Shown here: piece after piece, positions 32,657 through 42,117 of the stretch | Numbering within the stretch: position 1 is the first letter of the stretch | Layout of the letters: each line of letters begins with the position of its first letter | From: Streptomyces canus | GTDB lineage: Bacteria; Actinomycetota; Actinomycetes; Streptomycetales; Streptomycetaceae | Assembly (NCBI RefSeq): GCF_030815415.1 | Contig: NZ_JAUSWW010000001.1 | Span: forward strand, 7,750,001 to 7,814,000 | DNA length: 64,000 nt | Direction: 5' to 3' | The notes under the pieces: generated by a model | Seen by the model: only the letters and a program-made list of their open reading frames with translations | What the model was told of the DNA's origin: nothing | Databases searched by the model: none | Position numbers and translations under genes: made by a program

Positions 32657-33898
32657 TCAGACGGCGGCCGGCGGAGCGGCGGGCTCCGGGGCGACGGCCG
32701 GGGCCGGGATCGTGGCCGTGAGGTCCTCGGTCACCGTGCCCGCCGGGGGAGGGGTGACCGCGGCGATCGCCGTCGTCACCACGCCGGCCGGCTCCTCGTC
32801 GCTGTCGTTGACGTTCGTGTGGTCGATGACCTCGCGGCGCGAGAGCTTCCAGATCGCCGCGCTGGAGGCGATCAGGAAGACCGCCACGACCGCCGTGCCC
32901 CAGTCGCCGAAGCCGGTGACCCACTCCGCCAGCGCGCCCACCACGGCCGCGGCCGGCAGGGTCAGGCCCCACGCCACGAACATCCGCGTCGCCGTGGACC
33001 AGCGGACGACGCCGCCCTTGCGGCCGAGGCCCGCGCCCATCACCGAACCGGAGACCGAGTGCGTGGTGGAGAGGGAGAAACCGAGGTGCGAGGAGGCGAG
33101 GATGACCGTGGCCGCGCTGGTCTGGGCGGCGAAGCCCTGCTGCGGCTGGAGGTCGGTCAGGCCCTTGCCCATCGTGCGGATGATGCGCCAGCCGCCGAGG
33201 TAGGTGCCGAGCGCGATGGCGAGACCCGCGGAGAGGATGACCCAGGTGGGCGGGTCGGAGTCGGGAGCGACGGCGCCGCCGGCGACCAGGGCCAGGGTGA
33301 TGATGCCCATCGTCTTCTGCGCGTCGTTCGTGCCGTGGGCCAGCGAGACCAGGCCCGCCGAGGCGATCTGGCCGGCGCGGAAGCCCTTCGCGGCGGCCTT
33401 GCCGTCGGCCTTCTTGCCCATGGAGTAGGAGAGGCGGGTCGCGAGCATCGCGGCGAGGCCCGCGACGATGGGCGCCGCGATTGCCGGGATCAGGACCTTG
33501 GTGACCAGGACGTCACCGTGGACCGCGCCCATGCCCGCGGAGGCGATGGTGGCACCGATCAGACCGCCCATGAGGGCGTGCGAGGAGCTGGAGGGGAGTC
33601 CGACCAGCCAGGTCAGCAGGTTCCAGAGGATCGCGCCGACCAGGGCGGCGAAGATGACCTCGGGACGTATGCCGCTCTCGTCGACGAGACCCTTGGAGAT
33701 CGTGTTGGCGACCTCCACGGAGAGGAAGGCGCCCACAAGGTTCAGCACGGCGGACATGGCCACCGCGACCTTGGGCTTGAGCGCACCGGTCGAGATGGTG
33801 GTGGCCATCGCGTTGGCGGTGTCGTGAAAACCGTTCGTGAAATCGAACGCAAGTGCGGTTACTACCACAATCGCGAGGATCAGCGAGAAGTTTTCCAT
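32657..33898 (-). CDS. pit: Low-affinity inorganic phosphate transporter (PiT family)
   Basis: A 413-residue secondary phosphate carrier with about ten membrane segments. The two inverted PiT signatures are visible: DFTNGFHDTANAMATTISTGAL near the N terminus and LAHGTNDAQKTMGIITLAL in the middle. LPSSSSHALMGGLIGA and LSTTHSVSGSVMGAGLG are the second conserved pair. The final 70 residues (DEEPAGVVTTAIAAVTPPP and beyond) are a Pro/Ala-rich cytosolic tail absent from the shorter E. coli form. A PHO box lies 49 bases before the ATG. It resembles pitH2 of S. coelicolor, which is PhoP-controlled. Confidence 0.93.
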   Translation of the reverse strand: MENFSLILAIVVVTALAFDFTNGFHDTANAMATTISTGALKPKVAVAMSAVLNLVGAFLSVEVANTISKGLVDESGIRPEVIFAALVGAILWNLLTWLVGLPSSSSHALMGGLIGATIASAGMGAVHGDVLVTKVLIPAIAAPIVAGLAAMLATRLSYSMGKKADGKAAAKGFRAGQIASAGLVSLAHGTNDAQKTMGIITLALVAGGAVAPDSDPPTWVILSAGLAIALGTYLGGWRIIRTMGKGLTDLQPQQGFAAQTSAATVILASSHLGFSLSTTHSVSGSVMGAGLGRKGGVVRWSTATRMFVAWGLTLPAAAVVGALAEWVTGFGDWGTAVVAVFLIASSAAIWKLSRREVIDHTNVNDSDEEPAGVVTTAIAAVTPPPAGTVTEDLTATIPAPAVAPEPAAPPAAV

Positions 33899-33946
33899 TT
33901 ACCCAGGCAATCGTTCGAGCGTCATTGGCTCGTCGAACGTAAGTAA

Positions 33947-33968
33947 CCAGGGTGAACGGAAGGTGAAC
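33947..33968 (-). promoter_or_regulatory. PHO box (PhoP operator) of pit
   Basis: On the minus strand two adjacent 11-base direct repeats read GTTCACCTTCC and GTTCACCCTGG. This is the tandem layout known for PhoP binding in Streptomyces, whose consensus has GTTCACC at the start of each unit. It lies 49-70 bases ahead of the pit ATG. Control by PhoP is inferred from this match and from knowledge of pitH2. Confidence 0.8.
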
Positions 33969-34042
33969 TGAGGCGGGCCGCACGGTGTCTGGAACCGAGG
34001 GATTCCCCTCCGATCCTCCGGCGCGGCCCGACCGCCGCACGA

Positions 34043-34798
34043 TTACGAGCCCCGGGCGAACTTCTTCAGCTGTGCCAGGGACCCGTTGAAGAGATTCTGA
34101 TCACCCGGCAGGCTGCCGCCGTTGTCGTACTGCCAGATGGTCCAGTACCCCCATCCGGCCGGCAGCGCCCCGGCGTCCGCCGCGTTGTAACGGGCCACCC
34201 ACAGCGCGTGGTTCGAGGCGAAGGCGCCGCTGCCGCCGGTGCAGGTGTTCCACCAGTGGGCGGTCGTGTAGATCACCGGGCGGCGCCCGGTCAGCCGCTT
34301 CACCTCGTTGCTGAAGGACTTGATCCAGCTGACCATCCTGGCCTTCTTCAGGCCGTAGCACTTGTGCTTCCTGTCGTACGGGTTGTACTCGATGTCGAGC
34401 GCCGGCGGCAGCGTCCAGCCGTCCGCGCTCCAGCCGCCGCCGTTGCGTACGAAGTGCGCCGCCTGCGTCTTGCCCGACGACTTGTCCGGCAGGGCGAAGT
34501 GATAGGCCCCGCGGATGAGGCCCGCGTCGCGCGCGCCGCTGTACTGCTGGTCGAAGTACGGATTGCGGTAGGAGTGGGACTCGGTCGCCTTGACGTAGAC
34601 GAACCTCGCCCCCTTGGACTTCGCCTTCTGCCAGTCGACGTTCTTCTGATGCGAGGAGACGTCGTGCCCCTTGGGTTTACCGGCCGCCGACGCCGGAAAC
34701 TCGGCCAGCGCGGTCCCCGCGAGGGTGAGCGCTGCCACGGACGCGGCAAGGACGCGGCCGCGCCCGCGGTGACGGGAAGGTGTGCGATCACGGGCCAT
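34043..34798 (-). CDS. Secreted GH25 lysozyme
   Basis: A 251-residue muramidase with a signal peptide (basic RGRGR start, LAASVAALTLAGTALA, cleavage near SAAG) and a single glycoside hydrolase family 25 barrel. The active-site strand is GHDVSSHQKNVDW, later acids are in ALDIEYNPYD, and the C terminus contains TIWQYDNGGSLPGDQNLFNGS. The family cuts the N-acetylmuramate to N-acetylglucosamine bond of peptidoglycan. There is no extra wall-binding module. The ATG at 34798 has a GGGGGGAA ribosome-binding site; a longer open frame upstream is not used. Confidence 0.92.
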   Translation of the reverse strand: MARDRTPSRHRGRGRVLAASVAALTLAGTALAEFPASAAGKPKGHDVSSHQKNVDWQKAKSKGARFVYVKATESHSYRNPYFDQQYSGARDAGLIRGAYHFALPDKSSGKTQAAHFVRNGGGWSADGWTLPPALDIEYNPYDRKHKCYGLKKARMVSWIKSFSNEVKRLTGRRPVIYTTAHWWNTCTGGSGAFASNHALWVARYNAADAGALPAGWGYWTIWQYDNGGSLPGDQNLFNGSLAQLKKFARGS

Positions 34799-34994
34799 AT
34801 TTCCCCCCGGAATGGCGACGTGCACGACAAAACAGGCAGAGATTACCGGAAGCTCCGCGCATGCCCGGCGCTCTACGGCCAAGCCGTCACAGAGGGGGAA
34901 GTATCCGCATTTGTGACCTTCCGGACGCCTGGCCTCCGCCCTAAAGTGCCCCCGCCCGGCCGTGTTCGGCGGCCCCACCTGACAGGATCGCGGC

Positions 34995-35726
34995 ATGGCT
35001 GAGCAGCGACGCGACCGGCGGGACGGACGGGGCGCCGGAGAGGGCGCACAGGATGTGCCGGAGCCGTGGCGGCGGAGTGTGCGCGCCGAGGAGGTGCCCG
35101 CCTGGGAGGAACTGGTCGCCACCGCCCGCCGCACCGTCTCCGACGGACTCGTCGTCGGCACCTCCGGCAACGTCTCCGTACGCGTCGGCGACACCGTGCT
35201 GGTCACGCCCTCGGGTGTGCCGTACGACCGGCTGACACCGGACGACGTGACCGGCGTCGATCTCGACGGCCGCCGGGTCCTGGGCTCGCTCGTCCCGACC
35301 AGCGAACTCCCCATGCACCTCGCGATCTACCGCACCACCGACGCCGGCGCCGTCGTCCACACCCACGCCGTCCACGCGACGGCCGTCTCGACGCTCGTCC
35401 CGGAGCTCCCGGCGATCCACTACATGTCCGGCGCCCTCGGCGGTGCCGTCCGAGTTGCCCCGTATGCGACATACGGCACCGAGGAGTTGGCCGAGAACAT
35501 GCTCCACGCCCTCGCCGACCGCGCCGGCTGGCTCCTGCGGAACCACGGCACGATCACCTACGGCACCACCCTGGACCAGGCCTACGACCGCGCCGCCCAG
35601 CTGGAATGGATGTGCCGCCTGTGGCTGACGGCGTCCTCCGTGCCGGGCCTGACCCCGACCCTGCTGTCGCCGGAACAGGTGGCCGAGGCGGGGGAGCGGC
35701 TACGGGGGTACGGGCAGCGCGAGTGA
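34995..35726 (+). CDS. Class II aldolase / adducin-family protein
   Basis: A 243-residue zinc-dependent aldolase of the fuculose-phosphate type. After an unusual 35-residue Arg/Gly-rich lead, the conserved block LVVGTSGNVSVRVGDTVLVTPSGVPYDRL appears, followed by GALVPTSELPMHLAIYR-like sequence. HTHAVHATAVS and WLLRNHGTITYG supply the metal-binding His residues. The family splits sugar phosphates such as fuculose- or ribulose-phosphate into dihydroxyacetone phosphate and an aldehyde. The ATG has AGGA seven bases ahead. It is divergent from the lysozyme gene. Confidence 0.88.
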   Translation: MAEQRRDRRDGRGAGEGAQDVPEPWRRSVRAEEVPAWEELVATARRTVSDGLVVGTSGNVSVRVGDTVLVTPSGVPYDRLTPDDVTGVDLDGRRVLGSLVPTSELPMHLAIYRTTDAGAVVHTHAVHATAVSTLVPELPAIHYMSGALGGAVRVAPYATYGTEELAENMLHALADRAGWLLRNHGTITYGTTLDQAYDRAAQLEWMCRLWLTASSVPGLTPTLLSPEQVAEAGERLRGYGQRE

Positions 35727-35850
35727 CACGGCCCCCGTGAGCGCCCGGCCGTCCCCGCGATGACCGGGCCCGGCGGCGCCGAACTGTCCCGCATCACTCG
35801 GAATCGCCCGCCCACTGGCCCGTGACCGGGTCCGCCAGGACACTGGACGG

Positions 35851-36978
35851 GTGCGCACTGTCAAAGCGACGGCCGCAGCCGTCACCATGGCCCTGGCCGC
35901 CGGCGCCGCGAGCGTCGCCGCCGGACGACTCGCCAGCGACGCCGCGCTGAAGGCGCCCCCGGGCCGTCCGCTGCCCAACGAGCCCCGGCTCACCGTGCAC
36001 GCCACGGCCGCCGGCCAGGTCGCGCTCACCCGGGATCTGGCCGCCCTGCGCCCCGGCATCTACGGCCTCTCCGGCGACACCGCCCATGCGGTCGTCGGCC
36101 CCGTCCTCGACACCCCGTCCCACTCCGCCGACACCGTCGTACGCCGCCTGGAACGCGTCACACACGGCACTCTGCGACCCGGCGACACGGTGTGGTTCAC
36201 CCCGAACACCCACATCGGCGACCCCGGATCCGCGCTGGGCCTCGACCACGAGGACGTCGAGATCCCGGGCGAACGCGGCACCCTGCCCGCCTGGTTCGTC
36301 CCCGGCGTACGGAGTACGTGGGTCATCTGCGTGCACGGCCTCGGCACCACCCGCGAACTCTCCCTGAACGGCATGGAGTTCCTCACGAGCCGCCGCTTCC
36401 CGGTGCTCGCCCTCGCCTACCGCGGCGACCTCGGCGCGCCCCGCCCGCCGGACGGCCTCAACCACCTCGGCGAGACCGAGTGGCGCGACCTGGACGCGGC
36501 GATCCGCTACGCCGTCCGCCTCGGCGCCAGGAAGGTCATCCTGCACGGCTGGTCCACCGGCGCCACCATGGCGCTGCGCGCCGCCGCCCACTCCGGGGTC
36601 CGCGACCGCGTCTCCGGACTGATCCTGGACTCCCCGGTCCTCAGCTGGCAGACCACCCTGCGCGCCCTCGCCGCCGCCCGCCGCACCCCCGGCGCCCTGC
36701 TGCCGCTCGCCGTCCGCGCCGCCCAGGGCCGCACCGGACTGCACGCCGACGCCGCCGCCGAGGCCGCCGACCCGGACCTCCTCAAGGTGCCCACCCTGAT
36801 CGTCCACGGCCCCGACGACACGATCGCCCCCTGGGACCACTCGCGCCGCCTCGCCGCCGCCCGCCCCCACCTGATCGCCCTCCACACCGTTGCGCACGCT
36901 CCGCACGGAGCCATGTGGAACGCCGACCCCGCGGGGTACGAAGAGGCGCTCCGCCGCTTTCTGACCCCGCTGATGTAA
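35851..36978 (+). CDS. Alpha/beta hydrolase, exported or membrane-anchored
   Basis: A 375-residue protein with an N-terminal hydrophobic stretch (AAAVTMALAAGAASVAAG) that may be a signal peptide or anchor. The hydrolase core begins with WVICVHGLGTTRELSLNG (oxyanion HG), carries the nucleophile elbow HGWSTGATMALRAA with the catalytic Ser, and ends with VPTLIVHGPDDTIAPWDHSR (Asp) and VAHAPHGAMWN (His). The N-terminal 110 residues form an extra beta-rich region seen in actinobacterial relatives. Substrate unknown; a peptidase or esterase role is possible. The GTG at 35851 is assigned without a strong ribosome-binding site. Confidence 0.82.
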   Translation: MRTVKATAAAVTMALAAGAASVAAGRLASDAALKAPPGRPLPNEPRLTVHATAAGQVALTRDLAALRPGIYGLSGDTAHAVVGPVLDTPSHSADTVVRRLERVTHGTLRPGDTVWFTPNTHIGDPGSALGLDHEDVEIPGERGTLPAWFVPGVRSTWVICVHGLGTTRELSLNGMEFLTSRRFPVLALAYRGDLGAPRPPDGLNHLGETEWRDLDAAIRYAVRLGARKVILHGWSTGATMALRAAAHSGVRDRVSGLILDSPVLSWQTTLRALAAARRTPGALLPLAVRAAQGRTGLHADAAAEAADPDLLKVPTLIVHGPDDTIAPWDHSRRLAAARPHLIALHTVAHAPHGAMWNADPAGYEEALRRFLTPLM

Positions 36979-37147
36979 CGACCGCCGACGGCACCCGGCA
37001 GACTCATCCACCGGTTCCGTTTAAGGGCGTACCACTGGCTGGTTCCCGGCCCCCGGCCGCCCGCCGGGACCCCTGCGTTGGCCATCCCCGTAGCCCGCCG
37101 TTACATTCCGTTTGGGTTTTCGGACCGTCAACCGGAAGACTGCACCC

Positions 37148-38545
37148 GTGACGTCCCGTATCCCGCGCGACTCCAGGCTTCGACTCGTCCGACCGCGACC
37201 CCTGGCCGCCGCCCCCCGAGCGATGACCCAGCGGCCCTCGCGCCGCCCCGCACCCCGCCCCCCGGAGGGCACCCCGGCCCGGGCCGAGCTGGCCAGAATG
37301 GCGCGCTCCCTCCTGGCCGGCGCCGCCCGCGTCGCCCACTGGGCCGACGCCGCCCTGGGCCCCGACCGGGACGCCGGGCAGCACGACGCCAAGGCCACCC
37401 TGTCCGACGCCAGCGCCGAACAGGCCGCGGCCTCTCTGGGCCTGAGCACGGCTCAGGTGCGTGCCGAGTGGGACACCGCCCGGCTCGCCGGCCTGGTCGA
37501 GGTGCACGGCGACAGCGCCCGCCCCGGCTGGCGCCTGCGCGCCTGGGACCGCGACGACAGCGCCGTTCTGCGCGGCTGGGTCGCCCTCTTCGACGCCTGG
37601 TCGCTCGCCCACCCGGAACCCGCGGAGCACGAGGCCGCCACGGTCGCCGAGGTCGTCTCCGCCATGCCGCAGGTGCTCTCCTTCCTTCAGCTCTCCGCCG
37701 GGCCCGTGCCCGTGGAACAGCTGCTGGACCTCCTGGAGCAGCGGGTCACCGAACTGCGCACCGAACGCTGCGAGATCCCCTACGGCCCGCAGCCCGACCC
37801 GGACCAGACACCGCCCCGGGACACCCCGCTCGGCCCCCTCCTCGACTGGGCCCTGCACGCCCTCGCCTCGGTCGGCGCCCTCACCTACGGCGACGGGCAG
37901 GCCACGCTGACCCCGCTCGGCAGCTGGGCGGTCTGGGTCAAGCTGGAGCAGATCTGCGTCGCCGCGCAGAGCCCCGCCGGCAACATCGAGGCCGTCGCCG
38001 AGGAGATGCTCCGCGGCTGTGCCCAGCTCCGCCCCCAGGCGGCCCGCGACGAGTACCGGGCCTGGCTCGCCGCCCGCCCGGTCGGCAGCGCCGTCACCGA
38101 ACTCCTCGGCGCCGCCCGCGGCGAGGACGCCCTGCTGCGCGGTCTCGCCTTCGAGGCGCTGCGCGTCGTCGGCGCCCCCGCCGAGCCCGATGTGCGCGCG
38201 GTCGCCGACGAGCCGACCCTGCGGCCGTACGCCCTGCTCTGGCTCGCCGTGCACGACGGCGCCGACCCGGAGGACGCCCACGAGGTGCTCACCCGGGAGG
38301 AGGCCACCTGGCTGTGGGTCGACACCGCCGCCGCCGTCGCCGACCACGGGGAGGCCCCGCTGCTGGTGCGGCATCTGGAGTCCGCGGTGCAGCCCACGAT
38401 CCCCATGCTGCTCGACGAGGTGCGCGCCGTCGGTCACCCCCGCACCGTGCAGGTCCTGGTCGCGCTCGCCGCCGCCCACCCCGACCCCGCGCTGGCCAAG
38501 GCGGTCCGCCGGGCGGCCTTCCAGGTGCACACGGGGAGCAGCTGA
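37148..38545 (+). CDS. Conserved actinobacterial hypothetical protein
   Basis: A largely alpha-helical soluble protein of about 465 residues. I do not recognise a named domain. An N-terminal Pro/Arg-rich stretch is followed by a helix bundle (EQAAASLGLSTAQVRAEWDTARLAGLVEVHGD resembles a winged-helix tail), a central region with repeated acidic helices, and a C-terminal HEAT-like part (TVQVLVALAAAHPDPALAKAVRRAAFQVH). The GTG at 37148 has GGAAG nine bases ahead; ATG at 37223 and TTG at 37112 are alternatives. Codon bias is normal for the genome. The gene may share a terminator zone with the VOC gene that faces it. Confidence 0.75.
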   Translation: MTSRIPRDSRLRLVRPRPLAAAPRAMTQRPSRRPAPRPPEGTPARAELARMARSLLAGAARVAHWADAALGPDRDAGQHDAKATLSDASAEQAAASLGLSTAQVRAEWDTARLAGLVEVHGDSARPGWRLRAWDRDDSAVLRGWVALFDAWSLAHPEPAEHEAATVAEVVSAMPQVLSFLQLSAGPVPVEQLLDLLEQRVTELRTERCEIPYGPQPDPDQTPPRDTPLGPLLDWALHALASVGALTYGDGQATLTPLGSWAVWVKLEQICVAAQSPAGNIEAVAEEMLRGCAQLRPQAARDEYRAWLAARPVGSAVTELLGAARGEDALLRGLAFEALRVVGAPAEPDVRAVADEPTLRPYALLWLAVHDGADPEDAHEVLTREEATWLWVDTAAAVADHGEAPLLVRHLESAVQPTIPMLLDEVRAVGHPRTVQVLVALAAAHPDPALAKAVRRAAFQVHTGSS

Positions 38546-38552
38546 CAGCGGG

Positions 38553-38966
38553 TCAGGCCGTGATCTCGGGGGCGTACGTCCCGAAGCTCCACACGTTGCC
38601 CTCGAGGTCCCGGGCCATGTAGTCGCGCGATCCGTAGTCCTGGTCGGTCGGGGGCATCAGGATCTCCGCGCCCTGCTCCACCGCACGTCGGTGGTGTGCG
38701 TCGACGTCGTCCACGACGACGTACACCCCGGTGGTGCCGGCGTCCTTCATGGCGATGTCGAACTTGCTGCCGGTGCCCTTCGAGCCGAGCATGATCACGC
38801 CGTTGCCCTGCGCCAGCTCGGCGTGCGCCACCTTGCCGTCCTCGCCCTCGAAGACCGCCAGCTCGGAGAAGCCGAAAGCCTCCGTGAGCTGTCTGACCGC
38901 GGCCTTGGCGTCCGCGTACAACAGCGTCGGACAGATGCTGGGCCGCCCACCGCTCGTGCCTGCCAT
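38553..38966 (-). CDS. VOC-family (glyoxalase-like) protein
   Basis: A 137-residue single-domain vicinal-oxygen-chelate protein: PTLLYADAKAAVRQLTEAFGFSE, VAHAELAQGNGVIMLG, and the second half VYVVVDDVDAHHRRAVEQGAEILMPPTDQDYGSRDYMARDLEGNVWSFG. This PhnB/YdcJ-like group often acts in antibiotic resistance or small-molecule modification, but without metal-ligand certainty. The ATG at 38966 is preceded by AAGGGAG with eight-base spacing; an alternative in-frame start at 38975 lacks one. It lies convergent to the hypothetical gene with seven bases between the stops. Confidence 0.87.
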   Translation of the reverse strand: MAGTSGGRPSICPTLLYADAKAAVRQLTEAFGFSELAVFEGEDGKVAHAELAQGNGVIMLGSKGTGSKFDIAMKDAGTTGVYVVVDDVDAHHRRAVEQGAEILMPPTDQDYGSRDYMARDLEGNVWSFGTYAPEITA

Positions 38967-39072
38967 GCGGATCACTCCCTTGTGATCAAATGCCGCGAAT
39001 CCGAACCTGCCACCAGTCTCGCAGCGACCACTGACAACGCGGTCCGACCAGCCGGAACACCGCCAGGACAGC

Positions 39073-39645
39073 TCAGCGGAAGGTATTGCACCGGGCCATG
39101 TCGCCGGTCTCGAACCCCTGGTGGAACCACTGCTGCCGCTGCGCCGCCGACCCGTGCGTCCACGACTCCGGCGTCACCCGCCCCTGGAACCGCTCCTGGA
39201 TCCGGTCGTCCCCCACGGCCGCCGCCGCGTCCAGACCGTCGGCGATGTCCGCCTCGGTGAGGCTGGTGATCAGCGGCCGCCCGGTCGACTCGTCGGTGGG
39301 GGAGCGGGTGTACGTCCCGCTGCGCCGCTGGAACTCCTGGTCCCAGTAGTCCTGGACGCTGTTGACCACGGCCACCATGCGGCAGTCGTGCCTGGTGTTG
39401 GCATCCTGGCCGGTGCGGCAGGACTGAGGGACCTGGGCGAGGCCGGAAGCCGTGGCGACGGGGCGGTCGCCTCCTTCGTCGCTGAGTCCGAGCCGGTCGG
39501 GACCGACTCCGAAGAACAGCCCCAGCAGCAGCGCGATCAGTCCGGCGATGCCGCCGCCCACGGTCGCCCTGCCCCCGGGGATGCGGCTGCCGCGCACGTC
39601 CTGGACCTCGGAGGTGTCCAGCGGGGCGTCGTCGTCGAACTGCAT
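39073..39645 (-). CDS. Neutral zinc metallopeptidase homologue lacking its catalytic core
   Basis: A 190-residue membrane protein of the YpfJ/KPN_02809 type. N-terminal MQFDDDAPLDTSEVQD, a transmembrane segment (GGIAGLIALLLGLFFG) and SVQDYWDQEFQRR agree with the family. So does the C-terminal TEADIADGLDAAAAVGDDRIQERFQG-to-NTFR end, including SWTHGSAAQRQQW. Family members are about 290-300 residues and carry an HEYGHH zinc site. Here SGTYTRSPT runs straight into DESTGRPLIT, removing roughly 110-130 residues and the HExxH motif, in frame. No stop or frameshift is present. The protein should have no peptidase activity. Confidence 0.8.
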   Translation of the reverse strand: MQFDDDAPLDTSEVQDVRGSRIPGGRATVGGGIAGLIALLLGLFFGVGPDRLGLSDEGGDRPVATASGLAQVPQSCRTGQDANTRHDCRMVAVVNSVQDYWDQEFQRRSGTYTRSPTDESTGRPLITSLTEADIADGLDAAAAVGDDRIQERFQGRVTPESWTHGSAAQRQQWFHQGFETGDMARCNTFR

Positions 39646-39738
39646 GCGGCACGGCCGCGGGCGCTCACCCGAACGGGGGACACCGCACCGTGTGCCATCG
39701 AACACCCGAACTCAGAAAAAGTGGTTGCACGGCCCCGT

Positions 39739-39774
39739 TAGACTTGGCCCATGGCCATTCTCCTCGCGCATTAG
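39739..39774 (+). promoter_or_regulatory. Possible leaderless mini-ORF ahead of the ABC-F gene
   Basis: A -10-like TAGACT (39739-39744) sits six bases before an ATG at 39751 that opens the eight-codon frame MAILLAH-stop (39751-39774). The spacing is that of a leaderless transcript. The stop is 57 bases before the GTG of the ABC-F gene, and a GGCGG...CCGCC inverted repeat lies between. No convincing -35 was found. Ribosome-mediated attenuation by short leader peptides is known for several antibiotic-resistance ABC-F genes, so this is a candidate leader peptide. Translation of the mini-ORF is not established. Confidence 0.4.
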
Positions 39775-39831
39775 ACGGCGGGAACGTCCTCAGCCGCCCA
39801 ACCGCCAAACAACCTGCCCTGGAGTCTGTCC

Positions 39832-41430
<1,599 letters not shown>

Positions 41431-41766
41431 TCGAACTCGTTGATCAACTAGGTATGGATCATTCGGCCTACCGGTGATCCATCATCTGTGTGAGATCTCC
41501 TCGTACCGAGGTGTGTCCTACATCCAATTCGCGGCCGAGCCCTTTATCGACAAGGGCTCGGCCGTGCCGCGTCTCTGACCAGGCACTTCACAAAAGAACT
41601 CGTTCGGCGGTACGAACGGTTCGCTGCGGAATCACAGATTCCGTATGTGGGGATGCGCTCCTGTCGTCACAACCTTGTCTTACGGACCTTGCCGAATGGG
41701 TGGCCAGGAAGCCCCGGAGGGGTGATCATGAGGGGACCAGAGCGCACTTCCCATGAGGAGGCACGG
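41431..41766. promoter_or_regulatory. GATC-rich promoter region of gbn
   Basis: A 336-base gap with no gene. It holds five GATC sites within 69 bases (41429-41497: at 41429, 41442, 41457, 41476 and 41494), followed by the ABC-F terminator (41533-41563) and another GATCAT at 41724, 40 bases ahead of the gbn start. Chance expectation in 70 bases is well below one. Because Gbn binds GATC-containing sites, these may be its own operators. That is inference. Confidence 0.5.
41533..41563 (+). terminator. Terminator of the ABC-F gene
   Basis: GGCCGAGCCCTT and AAGGGCTCGGCC form a perfect 12-base stem with a seven-base loop TATCGAC, about 100 bases beyond the ABC-F stop. No T tract follows, as usual in this genus. 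It also isolates the ABC-F gene from gbn. Confidence 0.85.
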
Positions 41767-41988
41767 GTGGCCGAGACTCTGAAGAAGGGCAGCCGGGTAA
41801 CCGGCGCCGCGCGCGACAAGCTCGCGGCAGACCTGAAGAAGAAGTACGACTCCGGTGCGAGCATCCGAGCGCTGGCCGAAGAAACCGGCCGCTCGTATGG
41901 CTTCGTCCACCGGATGCTCAGCGAGTCGGGCGTCACGCTCCGTGGGCGTGGCGGCGCGACCCGAGGCAAGAAGGCCGCGTCGTCCTGA
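41767..41988 (+). CDS. gbn: GATC-binding nucleoid-associated protein Gbn
   Basis: A 73-residue basic protein with a single helix-turn-helix: KLAADLKKKYDSGASIRALAEETGRSYGFVHRMLSESGVTLRGRGG, followed by a Lys/Arg tail. I recognise it as the small DNA-binding protein reported from S. coelicolor (SCO1839, Gbn), which binds GATC-containing sites and affects sporulation and antibiotic production. The GTG at 41767 has GAGGAGG seven bases ahead. An open frame upstream to 41647 adds 40 residues without family resemblance. Name from memory, with high sequence likeness. Confidence 0.88.
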   Translation: MAETLKKGSRVTGAARDKLAADLKKKYDSGASIRALAEETGRSYGFVHRMLSESGVTLRGRGGATRGKKAASS

Positions 41989-42117
41989 TTCCGGGCGGCC
42001 CCTCGGCTTTCGATGGTGGCCACCCGGTCGGTCTTTCGATCGTCCGGGTGGTTACTGTGCAGTCACTTAGCCGTGCCATGTGGCACGGAGGATGACCGCA
42101 CTCATCGGAGGCGCCCC

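Noticed and set aside
33204..33827. Plus-strand frames across the phosphate transporter
   Set aside because: They oppose a well-supported membrane protein and have no start signals.
34886..34917. GTCACA...TGTGAC pair between the lysozyme and aldolase genes
   Set aside because: Half-sites are only six bases and 20 bases apart, too far for a usual Crp-type dimer; chance is plausible.
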